64,000 nt of DNA, taken from JBAZTO01 sp041661865 (lineage in GTDB: Bacteria; Planctomycetota; Phycisphaerae; SM23-33). Position 1 is the stretch's first letter, and every line of letters begins with the position of its first letter. The position numbers and the translations under genes are program-made. Under the pieces are notes generated by a model, which did not search any database, had not been told where the DNA came from, and worked only from the letters and a program-made list of their open reading frames with translations. Shown in pieces: positions 15,682 to 24,231 of this stretch. The DNA lies in contig JBAZTO010000005.1 in the NCBI GenBank assembly GCA_041661865.1, forward strand, positions 1 through 64,000, read 5' to 3'.

Positions 15682-18384
15682 TTATAACCGTCGCGCCACC
15701 TCAACCTGCTGGTAGAACTCCAGCACGTCGCCTTCCTTGATGTCGTCGTAGCCCGCAACCTTGATGCCGCATTCCAGGCCCGAACGCACGTCGCGCACGT
15801 CGTCCTTGAATCGCTTGAGGCTCTCCAGCGTCCGCTCGTCCTCGACGACGATGTTGTTGCGCGTGATGCGGAGCTTGGCGTTGCGATTGATCGACCCGTC
15901 GGTGACGAAGGCGCCGGCCACCGTGCCGACCTTGGAAACCTTGAACACCTGGCGCACCAGCGCGTGCCCCAGGATGTTCATGCGGATCTCGGGGGCCAGG
16001 CCTTCGGACAGGGCCGTGCGAACGTCTTCCAGCAGGTCGTAGATAATCCGGTAAAGCCGGATGTCCACGCCCTTGGCCTCGGCCTGCTGGCGGGCGATCG
16101 AATCGGGCACCACGTTGAAGCCCACGATGATCGCCCCGGAAGCCTCGGCCAGCGCCACATCGCCCGTGCTGATGCCTCCGACGGCCGAGTGCATGACATT
16201 GAGCCCCACTTCGTCGGTGCCCAGCTTCTTGAGGGATCCCACCAGCGCTTCGAGCGTTCCTTGCACGTCGGCCTTGACGATCAGGGCCAGTTCGTTGCGA
16301 TTGCCGGCCTGGATCTCGCTCAACAGGTTTTCCAACGTAATGTGTCGCGAACTACCCAGCGAGGCGGTGCGGGCATTGGCCCGATGGTCCTCGGCCACCA
16401 CGCGGGCATCGTCGATGCTCTCGACCACGTAGAAGCGGTCGCCGGCGGCGGGCACTTCGTCCAGGCCGGAAACCTCCACCGGGGTGGCCGGGCCGGCCTC
16501 GGAGATGACCCGTCCGTGGTCGTCGGTCATCTGCCGCACGCGGCCATAACCGCACCCGGCCAGCAGAACGCCACCGACCTTCAGCGTGCCGTTGAGAACC
16601 AGCAGGCGTGCGACAGCGCCCAGCCCGGGGTCCATGTGGGCCTCGATGACGAAACCGCTGGCGGGGGCATTTTTCTCGGCCCGCAACTCCAGCAGTTCGG
16701 CCTCCAAGCTCAACGTCTCGACCAGGGAATCGACGCCCAGGCCGGTGACGGCGCTGGTCTGGATCACTTCAACGTTGCCGCCCCACTCGCGCGGAGTCAG
16801 CCCGTACTCGGCCAACTGTCCCATCGCCCGCTGCACGTTGGCATTGGGGACGTCCACCTTGTTCAGGGCGACGATAATGGGCACCTTGGCGGCCTTGGCG
16901 TGGCTGATCGCCTCGACGGTCTGGGGCATCACGCCGTCGTCGGCGGCCACCACGAGCACCACCACGTCGGTCATGTTGGCCCCACGGGCCCGCATGGCCG
17001 TGAAGGCCTCGTGGCCGGGCGTGTCCAGGAACACCACGTGCTTGTCGCCCACGTCGTAACGGTAGGCGCCGATATGCTGGGTGATGCCGCCGGCCTCGCC
17101 CGCGGCCACGCCCGTGTTGCGGATGCGGTCGAGCAGGCTGGTCTTGCCGTGGTCGACGTGGCCAAGGAACGTTACCACCGGCGGACGGGGAGAAGGCTCT
17201 TCGCGCTTACGCTGGTCGAGCTTTTCCACCAATTGCTCCTCGGCGGACTTGGCCCGCTTGATCACCAGTTCAATGTTGTTCTCGAGCAGGACCGCTTCGG
17301 CAATTTCGCGGTCGATGACCTGGTTGACGGTGGCCAGGATGCCCTTCTCCATCAGCTTGCGGATGAAGGCCGACGACTTGATGCCGGTGGCCGCGGAGAG
17401 GTTCTTGACCGTGATGGGCTCCTCGATCTCCACGGGCCCGAACTTCTCGGCTGCGTGGCCACCCTCCGTGGGCTTGCCTGCCACGGTCGCGCGATGACGG
17501 CGGAGCGTGCCGCCGCTGGCGGCGGCCAAGCGCTGCGAGCGCTCGGCCAGGTCCTTCTCGCGCCATTCCTTCAATTGCTCGCCGCTGTCGGCCGTGCGAC
17601 TGCCGCGCCGGCGAGGCGTGCGTTTCTTGCCCTTCTTGCGAGCTTCTTCCTCGGTCTCGGTGACCGGGCCGGACTTGACGCTGGTCCTTCGCCCCGCACC
17701 GCCCATGGTCGGCTCGGCCGGCGGCGCCATCGGCGGGCGGCGCGTCGGCTGGCGGATCACGTCGGGCTTCTCCACGCGGACAACCCGCGGGCCCTTCATC
17801 ACGGCCGGCCGCGGAACCACTTGCGGCCCGGCGGGACTGATCGCCGCCTTGACGGGGGTCTTGTGCAGGGGTCTCCTGACGACCTCGGGCAGCGCAGGCG
17901 CTTCGGGTTCAGCCTCCTTGGCAAGCTCTTGCGGAGGAGCTTGAGGCGCGGAGGCCTCTGCGACCGCAGTGGCCGGGACGTCACTTGCGACGATAGCCTC
18001 GGCCGGCTCGCTCACTTCCGTGGCCGTCTCGACCTCGGCCACCGGGAGCGGAGACGCTTCCTCCTCGGCCACCACGGCGACGGCCGCTTCCACGGCCTCG
18101 GCCGGTTCCTGCTCTTGCGGAGCTGCTCCCTCGGCAGGGCCCTTGCGGCGGCGCCGGGTCTTCTTGGCCTCTTCGCGCGCAATCTTCAGGTCCACATGGT
18201 CAGAGGTCTCAACGGCCGTGGCGCCAGCCGCTTCGCTGAACCATTCGCGGATGGTCGCCTCAAGCCCGGCCGACAGGGCCGCCATGTGGTTCTTGAGCTC
18301 CAGGCCCTCGGCTCGGCACTTGCCGAGGATCTGTTTGCTCGTAACGCCAATCTCGTTGGCCAGTTCAAATACTCGAGTTGCCAA
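15682..18384 (-). CDS. infB: translation initiation factor IF-2
   Basis: GTPase that places initiator tRNA on the 30S subunit. The 900-aa protein has an N-terminal IF2N domain (ATRVFELANEIGVTSKQIL), a long Ala/Glu/Pro-rich linker (about residues 80-330), a second IF2N-like segment, then the G domain from about residue 400: GHVDHGKT (G1), DTPGHEAF (G3), NKVD (G4), followed by the C-terminal beta-barrel domains. The start is a TTG at 18384: AGGAG lies six bases upstream and the encoded N-terminus matches the family exactly, whereas the longer frame from 18453 has no such support. Second gene of the nusA operon; 162 nt separate it from nusA. Confidence 0.97.
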   Translation of the reverse strand: MATRVFELANEIGVTSKQILGKCRAEGLELKNHMAALSAGLEATIREWFSEAAGATAVETSDHVDLKIAREEAKKTRRRRKGPAEGAAPQEQEPAEAVEAAVAVVAEEEASPLPVAEVETATEVSEPAEAIVASDVPATAVAEASAPQAPPQELAKEAEPEAPALPEVVRRPLHKTPVKAAISPAGPQVVPRPAVMKGPRVVRVEKPDVIRQPTRRPPMAPPAEPTMGGAGRRTSVKSGPVTETEEEARKKGKKRTPRRRGSRTADSGEQLKEWREKDLAERSQRLAAASGGTLRRHRATVAGKPTEGGHAAEKFGPVEIEEPITVKNLSAATGIKSSAFIRKLMEKGILATVNQVIDREIAEAVLLENNIELVIKRAKSAEEQLVEKLDQRKREEPSPRPPVVTFLGHVDHGKTSLLDRIRNTGVAAGEAGGITQHIGAYRYDVGDKHVVFLDTPGHEAFTAMRARGANMTDVVVLVVAADDGVMPQTVEAISHAKAAKVPIIVALNKVDVPNANVQRAMGQLAEYGLTPREWGGNVEVIQTSAVTGLGVDSLVETLSLEAELLELRAEKNAPASGFVIEAHMDPGLGAVARLLVLNGTLKVGGVLLAGCGYGRVRQMTDDHGRVISEAGPATPVEVSGLDEVPAAGDRFYVVESIDDARVVAEDHRANARTASLGSSRHITLENLLSEIQAGNRNELALIVKADVQGTLEALVGSLKKLGTDEVGLNVMHSAVGGISTGDVALAEASGAIIVGFNVVPDSIARQQAEAKGVDIRLYRIIYDLLEDVRTALSEGLAPEIRMNILGHALVRQVFKVSKVGTVAGAFVTDGSINRNAKLRITRNNIVVEDERTLESLKRFKDDVRDVRSGLECGIKVAGYDDIKEGDVLEFYQQVEVARRL

Positions 18385-18546
18385 AGATAACTCCTGGCAA
18401 TGCAACCACGCTTCATGTGCCGGTCGAAACGTTCGGCCGGCCCGAAAACTCATGCCCGTCGCAAGAAACCTTTTCCTTCATTCCGAACCGGCCAGGCGCT
18501 CGCCCGGCCAGCCTGTGACAAGGGAAAAGGCCCTCGGCAACGGCTG

Positions 18547-19896
18547 CTATATGTTCGCTTGCGAATCGTCCTGGCCCTGGCCGGCGGGGGGCACATCCGC
18601 GCCGGCATCGGCCACGGGGGCCTCCGCGGGGGGCGCCTCCACGATGGCCTCGACGCTAGGGGCCACTTTCACCTCCGCGGCAGAGGGCGACGCCTCGGCG
18701 TGCGCGCCTCGCGCGTTGGCCTTGCGCTCGGCCCCCGCGGCGGCCTGGAGTTCGGCATGCCGCTTGGCCTCTTCGGCGCAGGAGACGATAATCTTCTGGG
18801 CCATCTCGCGCGTCATGCTCAACTCGTTGACCAGCGGGTCGGGCCCGACTTCTTCCACGTCCAGCACGTTGACCATGCCCATCGCAACGACCTGGTCGAC
18901 AATCGTCGAATCGACGCCCTCGACCTTCCGCAGGGCCTTCTCCAGCAGGTCCAGCCCGATGTTGAACTCGTTGGGCGTCAGGATGTTGATGTCCCACCCG
19001 GTCAGCTTGGCCGCCAGGCGGACGTTCTGGCCGCGCTTGCCGATGGCCAGCGAAAGCTGGTCGTCGGTCACCACCACGGTGGCCAGGCCCAGCTCGAAGC
19101 ACAGGGCGATCTCAGCCACCTCAGCCGGCTTGAGCGAATAGGCGATCAGCGTCTTGGACGACTCGTGCCAGGGCACGATGTCGATCTTCTCGCCGCCCAG
19201 TTCGTCCACGATGCTCTTGATCCTGCTGCCGCGGATGCCCACGCACGCCCCGACCGCGTCGATCTTGCGGTCCGAGCTGATGACGGCGACCTTCGTGCGG
19301 TAGCCGGCCTCGCGGGCGATGGCCTTGATCTCGATGATCTTCTCGGCCACTTCGGGCACTTCCAGCTCAAACAGGGCCACGATGAAGTCCGGGTGCGTCC
19401 GGGACAGGACGATCTTGACCGCGCTGGGCTGCTCGCGGACCTCGAGGATCATCGCCCGGATGCGCTCCTCGGGCAGGTGCGATTCGCCGGGGATCTGCTC
19501 GCCGCGCGGCAGGATGGCTTCGACCTTGCCCAGGTCCACGATGAGCGATCCGCCTTCCCAGCGGGCGACTTTCCCCGTGACGATCTGGCCTTTGCGGTCG
19601 AGGTATTCCTCATAAAGGCTGCCGCGCTCGGCCTCGCGAATCCGCTGGATCATGACCTGCTTGGCCGTCTGGGCTGCAATGCGTCCCAAGTCGCGCACGC
19701 TGAGGGCCTTGCCGTCGATGCTGGCTGTGATGTCCCCCGTCGCGCGGTCCATCTGGACGCTGATGTCCTCGGACTGCGGATTGGCCTTATGGATGGCTGA
19801 CAACATCGCAGCCTCCAGATCCTCAAACACCGTTTCCTTATCGATGTTCTTGTCCCGGGCCAACCCGTCCACGATGCGTAGCAGTTCCTGGTTCAT
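18547..19896 (-). CDS. nusA: transcription termination/antitermination factor NusA
   Basis: Binds RNA polymerase and RNA to control pausing and termination. The 449-aa protein shows the N-terminal RNAP-binding domain (MNQELLRIVDGLARDKNIDKE), an S1 domain (GQIVTGKVARWEGGSLIVDLG), two KH domains (GACVGIRGSRIKSIVDELGGEKIDIV and LAIGKRGQNVRLAAKLTGWDI) and a C-terminal helical repeat, then an Ala/Pro/Glu-rich tail of about 70 residues. ATG 19896 has AAGGA upstream; a 25-codon extension is rejected. rimP, which often precedes nusA, is not found upstream. Confidence 0.97.
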   Translation of the reverse strand: MNQELLRIVDGLARDKNIDKETVFEDLEAAMLSAIHKANPQSEDISVQMDRATGDITASIDGKALSVRDLGRIAAQTAKQVMIQRIREAERGSLYEEYLDRKGQIVTGKVARWEGGSLIVDLGKVEAILPRGEQIPGESHLPEERIRAMILEVREQPSAVKIVLSRTHPDFIVALFELEVPEVAEKIIEIKAIAREAGYRTKVAVISSDRKIDAVGACVGIRGSRIKSIVDELGGEKIDIVPWHESSKTLIAYSLKPAEVAEIALCFELGLATVVVTDDQLSLAIGKRGQNVRLAAKLTGWDINILTPNEFNIGLDLLEKALRKVEGVDSTIVDQVVAMGMVNVLDVEEVGPDPLVNELSMTREMAQKIIVSCAEEAKRHAELQAAAGAERKANARGAHAEASPSAAEVKVAPSVEAIVEAPPAEAPVADAGADVPPAGQGQDDSQANI

Positions 19897-20438
19897 ACGG
19901 TTCCTTATTTCAGCCGCCGCCAGCGTCGCAAGCCAACAAAAAAGTGGGCCCAGGACCCACTGTCGCGCCAAAACAAGAACGTTATGCTCGGACCACGCGG
20001 CTTTCAGCCCGCTGACAAGGTCCCTCCAGACTCAATGTTCAGCCGGCCGCAGCTCGCGGGGATCGTGCAAAACGCCCCGGGCGGACTGGGTCCGTTCCAT
20101 GCCTCACTTCGAGGCACATCCAACCTGGGCCTATGCCAGAACACTGGCAGGGCCTATGGTCAGGCAGTCAATCACAGCGGTGACTCCAAGCCTGAAACTT
20201 CCTACTCGTATCCCAAAACCGAATTAACACTTATTTCCTGCGGCACAATAACTTAAAACCAAACAAGCCTGCCTCCACACCCGGCCGATCCTGCAATAAA
20301 CAAACGGGCCCGAGGCTCGTGGAAAAACTTCCCTCCACCAGCCACAGCCCGATATCTCGGCCCTCGTGGACTTAATCTGCCAAATTATAGGTAAACCCGC
20401 CTCCCAGTCAATCAAAATAATCCACACCGCTACCCAAG

Positions 20439-20479
20439 GTGAGCGACCTTCTTTTCTGGCAGAAAAGAAGGTCGCTCAC
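20439..20479. repeat. long perfect hairpin
   Basis: Arms GTGAGCGACCTTCTTTTCT and AGAAAAGAAGGTCGCTCAC are exactly complementary over 19 bases with a GGC loop. No T-run follows on either strand, so it is not a standard terminator. Function unknown. Confidence 0.85.
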
Positions 20480-20743
20480 AGAGCGGGAGAAAGTAGTGAG
20501 TAGAAAGGAGAAAATGCGGCGGACGCCGCCCCAAACGAACCACTACAGCTCTCGGCCGAAACTTCTCCCGCGGTCTACTCTCAACTGCCTACTCTCTTTT
20601 GGTTGCAACAATCATCCAGATAACGACTTGCCGCCTGCCAGAAAATAATGTCACTCACTACCCAAGGGTGTGGTTCAATCGCCCTATCCGAAACTATGTA
20701 GCAATGACTTGTCCACCTCGCTCTACGCTCCAGACGGGGCTAC

Positions 20744-20841
20744 CACGACAGCGCTAGTTGTAAGTCTTGTGTTTCCGTAGGCAGTTTTCCCCGCAGGACA
20801 TCCGTAAGTCCAGCAATTCCGTTGAAACTAGCGTTGTCGTG
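20744..20841. repeat. long-range inverted repeat
   Basis: CACGACAGCGCTAGTT (20744-20759) pairs with AACTAGCGTTGTCGTG (20826-20841) over 15 of 16 positions; the exception is a possible G.T wobble. The 66-nt interior is not obviously coding. It could be the ends of a small mobile or structured element upstream of purD. Confidence 0.55.
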
Positions 20842-20967
20842 CTATTGCCAGACGCTCTTCGAGCCAGGAAACGGCAGTGCCAGGGAATCTACACATATCC
20901 GTTCAGGGCCATCGGGAGGCCCTCGCGGCGACCGTGGCAAGGCCGCCGGGGCGGGCCAGGCGAGGCC

Positions 20968-20992
20968 CCGCTCGCTTTGCGCTCGCGGCTAG
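20968..20992 (+). repeat. GCTCGCTTTGCGCTCGCGGCTAG repeat, copy 1
   Basis: CCGCTCGCTTTGCGCTCGCG followed by GCTAG. Copy 2 follows at 21028-21051 with GGCTGG at the end, and an inverted copy lies at 32562-32586. Confidence 0.7.
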
Positions 20993-21027
20993 TGGAGCTG
21001 CTGGTCCCTGGTCCCTTCTTGCTGTTC

Positions 21028-21051
21028 CCGCTCGCTTTGCGCTCGCGGCTG
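21028..21051 (+). repeat. GCTCGCTTTGCGCTCGCGGCT repeat, copy 2
   Basis: Identical to copy 1 over its first 23 bases (CCGCTCGC, TTTGCG, CTCGCGGCT), then GG in place of AG. Confidence 0.7.
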
Positions 21052-21062
21052 GTAGAACCGCA

Positions 21063-21118
21063 CTCTTCCCTCCGCCTCTTGCCTTTTCCCTCTTGCCTTT
21101 TCCCTCTTCCCTATTCCC
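21063..21118. repeat. pyrimidine-rich dispersed repeat
   Basis: Runs of CTTTTCCC, TCTTGCC and CTATTCCC like those at 473-534. It ends about 110 bases before the purD start. Confidence 0.55.
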
Positions 21119-21231
21119 GAGGTGTTGGGGTAGACTCGCCGCCCTGCCGCGACGGCCGAGGCCTCGGCTGCACGCCGGATCGGCGGACGGCAGAGCCATT
21201 GCGGTTACGCGCAGAGGAAAGGACGAAGTCG

Positions 21232-22500
21232 ATGAAGATCCTGCTTGTTGGCGGCGGCGGCAGAGAGCACGCCCTGGCCTGGAAAATTTCGCAGTCGAAA
21301 CGGTGCAGCAAGCTGTGGGCCGCGCCGGGCAATCCGGGCATCGCCCAGTACGCCGAGTGCGTCGATGTCAAGGCCAGCGACAAGCAGGCCATCGTCGACC
21401 TGGCCAAGGCCAAGAAGGTGGACCTGGTGGTGATCGGCCCCGAGGAGCCGCTGGCGGCGGGCCTGGCCGACGCGATCCGGGCCGAGAAAATCCTGTGCTT
21501 CGGCCCCAGCGCCGACGGGGCCCGCATCGAGGCCGACAAGGCCTACGCCAAGAACCTCATGCGCGCCGCTTCGGTCCCGACGGCCGAGGCTCGCATCTTC
21601 ACCGACCTGCAACTGGCCAAGGACTACGTGCTGTCGCGCGACCACGGCGTGGCGGTCAAGGCCTGCGGGCTGGCCGCGGGCAAGGGCGTGGTGATCTGCC
21701 ACGAGCCCTACCAGGCCGTCAAGCCGCTGGAAGAAATGATGGAGAAGAAGGTCTTCGGCAAGGCCGGCGAGGTGGTGATTATCGAGGAACTGCTCACCGG
21801 GCAGGAGGCCACCGTGCTGGCCCTGTGCGACGGCAAGAACATCTTCACGATGCAGCCGATCCAGGACCACAAGCCCATCGGCGACGGCGACACCGGCCTC
21901 AATACCGGCGGCATGGGCGCGTACAGCCCGGTGCCCTTCATCGGCGACGACGTGATGTCCCGCATCGAGCGCGAGATCCTGGTGCCCATCGTCGACGCGA
22001 TGCGGCGCGACTTCGGCCGATACGAGGGCCTGCTGTACGCCGGGCTGATGTTCACGCCGGCCGGGCCCAAGGTCATCGAGTTCAACTGCCGCTTCGGCGA
22101 CCCCGAATGCCAGCCGCTGATGATGCGTCTCAAGAGCGACCTGGTGGAGGCGATGGTCGCCACGGCCGAGCGCCGCCTGGACGAGGCGAGCCTGGAGTTC
22201 GACCTTCGCCCGGCGGTCTGCGTGGTGATGTCCTCGGGCGGCTATCCGGGCCCCTACACCACGGGCTTCGAGATCACCGGCATCGAGGAGGCCGACGCCA
22301 TGCCGGATGTGAAGGTCTTCCACGCCAACACGGCCATGCAGAACGGGCGGCTGGTCAACGCCGGCGGGCGAGTCCTGGGCGTGACGGCCCTGGGCAAGAC
22401 CATCGCCGACGCCCAGAAGCGGGCCTACGAGGCGGTGGCCAAGATCCACTGGCAGGACTGCTACTACCGCCACGACATCGCGGCCAAGGCGATCAAGTAA
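21232..22500 (+). CDS. purD: phosphoribosylamine--glycine ligase (GAR synthetase)
   Basis: ATP-dependent joining of phosphoribosylamine and glycine, second step of purine synthesis; cytoplasmic. The 422-aa protein has the N-terminal nucleotide-fold start MKILLVGGGGREHALAWK, an ATP-grasp domain with DHGVAVKACGLAAGKGVV, EELLTGQEATVLALCDG and GGMGAYSPVPF, and the C-terminal motif FNCRFGDPECQPLM. ATG 21232 has GAGGAAAGGA eight bases upstream; the frame is open for 155 more codons to the left, but those cover dispersed repeats. The gene appears to be monocistronic. Confidence 0.97.
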   Translation: MKILLVGGGGREHALAWKISQSKRCSKLWAAPGNPGIAQYAECVDVKASDKQAIVDLAKAKKVDLVVIGPEEPLAAGLADAIRAEKILCFGPSADGARIEADKAYAKNLMRAASVPTAEARIFTDLQLAKDYVLSRDHGVAVKACGLAAGKGVVICHEPYQAVKPLEEMMEKKVFGKAGEVVIIEELLTGQEATVLALCDGKNIFTMQPIQDHKPIGDGDTGLNTGGMGAYSPVPFIGDDVMSRIEREILVPIVDAMRRDFGRYEGLLYAGLMFTPAGPKVIEFNCRFGDPECQPLMMRLKSDLVEAMVATAERRLDEASLEFDLRPAVCVVMSSGGYPGPYTTGFEITGIEEADAMPDVKVFHANTAMQNGRLVNAGGRVLGVTALGKTIADAQKRAYEAVAKIHWQDCYYRHDIAAKAIK

Positions 22501-22534
22501 TCCGGGGCGCAGCCCAAGGCCTTTCAGTTCTCGG

Positions 22535-22651
22535 CGTAGCACGGGCGTCTCGCCCGTGAGTCGCATGGGCATCTTGCCCATGTCGGTGAGTTTTCGTATA
22601 TCGCACGGCCGGGACGGCCGTGATACTCATGGCCAAGATGGCCATGCTACG
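22535..22651. repeat. four-hairpin palindromic element with GTAGC/GCTAC ends
   Basis: Bounded by CGTAGC and GCTACG, it contains four hairpins of seven base pairs each: CACGGGC/GCCCGTG, CATGGGC/GCCCATG, CACGGCC/GGCCGTG and CATGGCC/GGCCATG. The five-base loops are GTCTC, ATCTT, GGGAC and AAGAT. Loops 2 and 4 are reverse complements of each other, and loops 1 and 3 nearly so, so the element is an inverted pair of two-hairpin units whose stems differ in the core. A short direct repeat ATCCGGGGCGCAGC, partly seen at 22500, recurs at 22662-22675. Confidence 0.8.
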
Positions 22652-22756
22652 AGAAATGAAAGATCCGGGGCGCAGCTCTCGGCGGCGGCAAGTCCGGCGG
22701 GAATAATGACCTGTCGGCCCGTCGCCGCGCCGCCGTCGGCAACTCTATAATTAACC

Positions 22757-23431
22757 ATGCCCGAGCAGCAGGTTCATTACGAGATCCAGCGGTCCGAGAT
22801 GGTCCGCGACCAGTTGAAGGCCCGGGGCATCACCGACGCGCGGGTGCTGGAGGCCTTTGCGGTCTTGCCGCGCGAGATGTTCGTTCCGCCCCAGCGCGAG
22901 GCCGAGGTCTACGCCGACCACCCCGTTTCCATCGGTCACGGGCAGACCATTTCCCAGCCGTACATCGTGGCGCTGATGGTGCAGGTGCTGGACGTGCAGC
23001 CGCACCACACCGTCCTGGAGATCGGGGCCGGCAGCGGCTACCAGACAGCCGTGCTGGCGCGCCTGGCCGGTCACGTCTACGCCGTGGAGCGGCTGCCCGC
23101 CCTGACCGAACAAGCCATGTGTACGCTGGGGGCCTTGAACGTCACCAACGTCACGCTTGCCACGCAGGACGGCAGCCTGGGCTGGCCCGCGCAGGGGCCT
23201 TTCGACCGCATCATCTCGGGCGCGGCGGCGCCCGGCGTGCCCCAGCCGTGGATCGACCAACTGGCCGACGGCGGCAAGATCGTCCTGCCCGTGGGCGGCG
23301 AGGACGCCCAGACGTTGCTGGTGCTGGATCGGCAGGGCAATGCGATTCGCCGGCGGGAGATCTGCGACGTGCGATTCGTCAAGCTCATCGGCAAGGTCGG
23401 CTGGCCGGAAGAGACCCGCCCCCGCGGATAG
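22757..23431 (+). CDS. pcm: protein-L-isoaspartate O-methyltransferase
   Basis: SAM-dependent repair of isoaspartyl residues in damaged proteins. The 224-aa protein has the family's N-terminal MVRDQLKARGITDARVL, the PREMFVP segment, ADHPVSIGHGQTISQPYIVALM, the SAM-binding VLEIGAGSGYQTAVLA and FDRIISGAAAPGVPQPWIDQL. Length is typical. It lies alone on the plus strand between a hairpin repeat element and the convergent PEBP gene. Confidence 0.95.
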   Translation: MPEQQVHYEIQRSEMVRDQLKARGITDARVLEAFAVLPREMFVPPQREAEVYADHPVSIGHGQTISQPYIVALMVQVLDVQPHHTVLEIGAGSGYQTAVLARLAGHVYAVERLPALTEQAMCTLGALNVTNVTLATQDGSLGWPAQGPFDRIISGAAAPGVPQPWIDQLADGGKIVLPVGGEDAQTLLVLDRQGNAIRRREICDVRFVKLIGKVGWPEETRPRG

Positions 23432-23456
23432 CCGCTCCTGCCACCCCCGCCGTTCC

Positions 23457-24050
23457 TTACCGCTGGTAGGTGCCGACCAGCTCGCCCTCGGCCAGGACGT
23501 GCCCTTTCATGGCTGACAGCAGCCCCTCCTTGTCCAGGCCAGGCCCAAGGTCCAGGGCCTTGCCCAGCGCATACACCTTGAAATGATAATGATGCACGCC
23601 GTGGCCCCTGGGCGGCAGGGGTCCGCTATAGCCGATCTCGCCGGAGGTGCCCTTGCCCTGGATGGCCCCGGCCGGCTTGGCCTCGGTACTCACGCCTTCC
23701 TCCAGGCCCGTCGCGTCGGGGGCGATCTTGTAGATGACCCAATGCACCCAGGGCTGAGGAGTCGGCGCGTCGGGATCGTCGCAGATCAGGGCCAGTTCCT
23801 TCGTGCCCGGCGGCAGGTTTTCCCACCGCAGGGCCGGCGAGATGTTCTTGCCCTCGGCACTGTGACGCGCGGGAATAGGCTGCCCGCCGGCGAAAGCGGT
23901 GCTGGTCAGCGTAATACTCATGGCGGTTTCTCCTTTGGCGGCGGCTTGCTCCGGCTGCGGACGGGCGCGGTCGCACGAGGCCAGTACCGGCATCGCCACC
24001 AGCAAGAGAGCAACGCACACGGCATGGCAAGCCTTGTGTCTTGTGGGCAT
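23457..24050 (-). CDS. YbhB/YbcL-family PEBP lipoprotein
   Basis: A phosphatidylethanolamine-binding-protein fold (Raf-kinase-inhibitor-like) of 197 aa. Motifs: SPALRWENLPPGTKELALICDDPDAP, WVHWVIYKIAP, GYSGPLPPRGHGVHHYHFKVYALG. Unlike many bacterial members it is preceded by a signal peptide ending in VLASC (lipobox, Cys26), so it is probably attached to an envelope membrane. The ligand is unknown. AGGA lies nine bases before the ATG. Convergent with pcm, with 25 nt between the stops. Confidence 0.88.
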   Translation of the reverse strand: MPTRHKACHAVCVALLLVAMPVLASCDRARPQPEQAAAKGETAMSITLTSTAFAGGQPIPARHSAEGKNISPALRWENLPPGTKELALICDDPDAPTPQPWVHWVIYKIAPDATGLEEGVSTEAKPAGAIQGKGTSGEIGYSGPLPPRGHGVHHYHFKVYALGKALDLGPGLDKEGLLSAMKGHVLAEGELVGTYQR

Positions 24051-24231
24051 GGCCGGCGTTCCTTGTGGCAGCCGTTGTTATTGTAGGCCACGGGCGCCGG
24101 CTGGCAACATGCCGGTGGGATGAATCCCTAAAACCGGGAAAAGAGTTCTTGAGCATCAGTATCATTTCCGAAAGCGAATTGTCCGATGTAGAATAGACTT
24201 CTTACCGGATAGTCGTAACGAAAGGATTCAT

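Larger units (their letters stand above)
19897..21231. other. 1.3-kb gene-poor region between nusA and purD
   Basis: No convincing protein or known RNA gene is seen; tRNA, tmRNA, RNase P and SRP signatures were looked for by eye and not found. It contains a 19-bp perfect inverted repeat (20439-20479), a 16-bp near-perfect inverted repeat with a 66-nt interior (20744-20841), two copies of the GCTCGCGGCTAG repeat (20968, 21028) and a pyrimidine-rich repeat (21063-21118). The nusA promoter should lie in its left part and the purD promoter in its right part. Confidence 0.6.
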
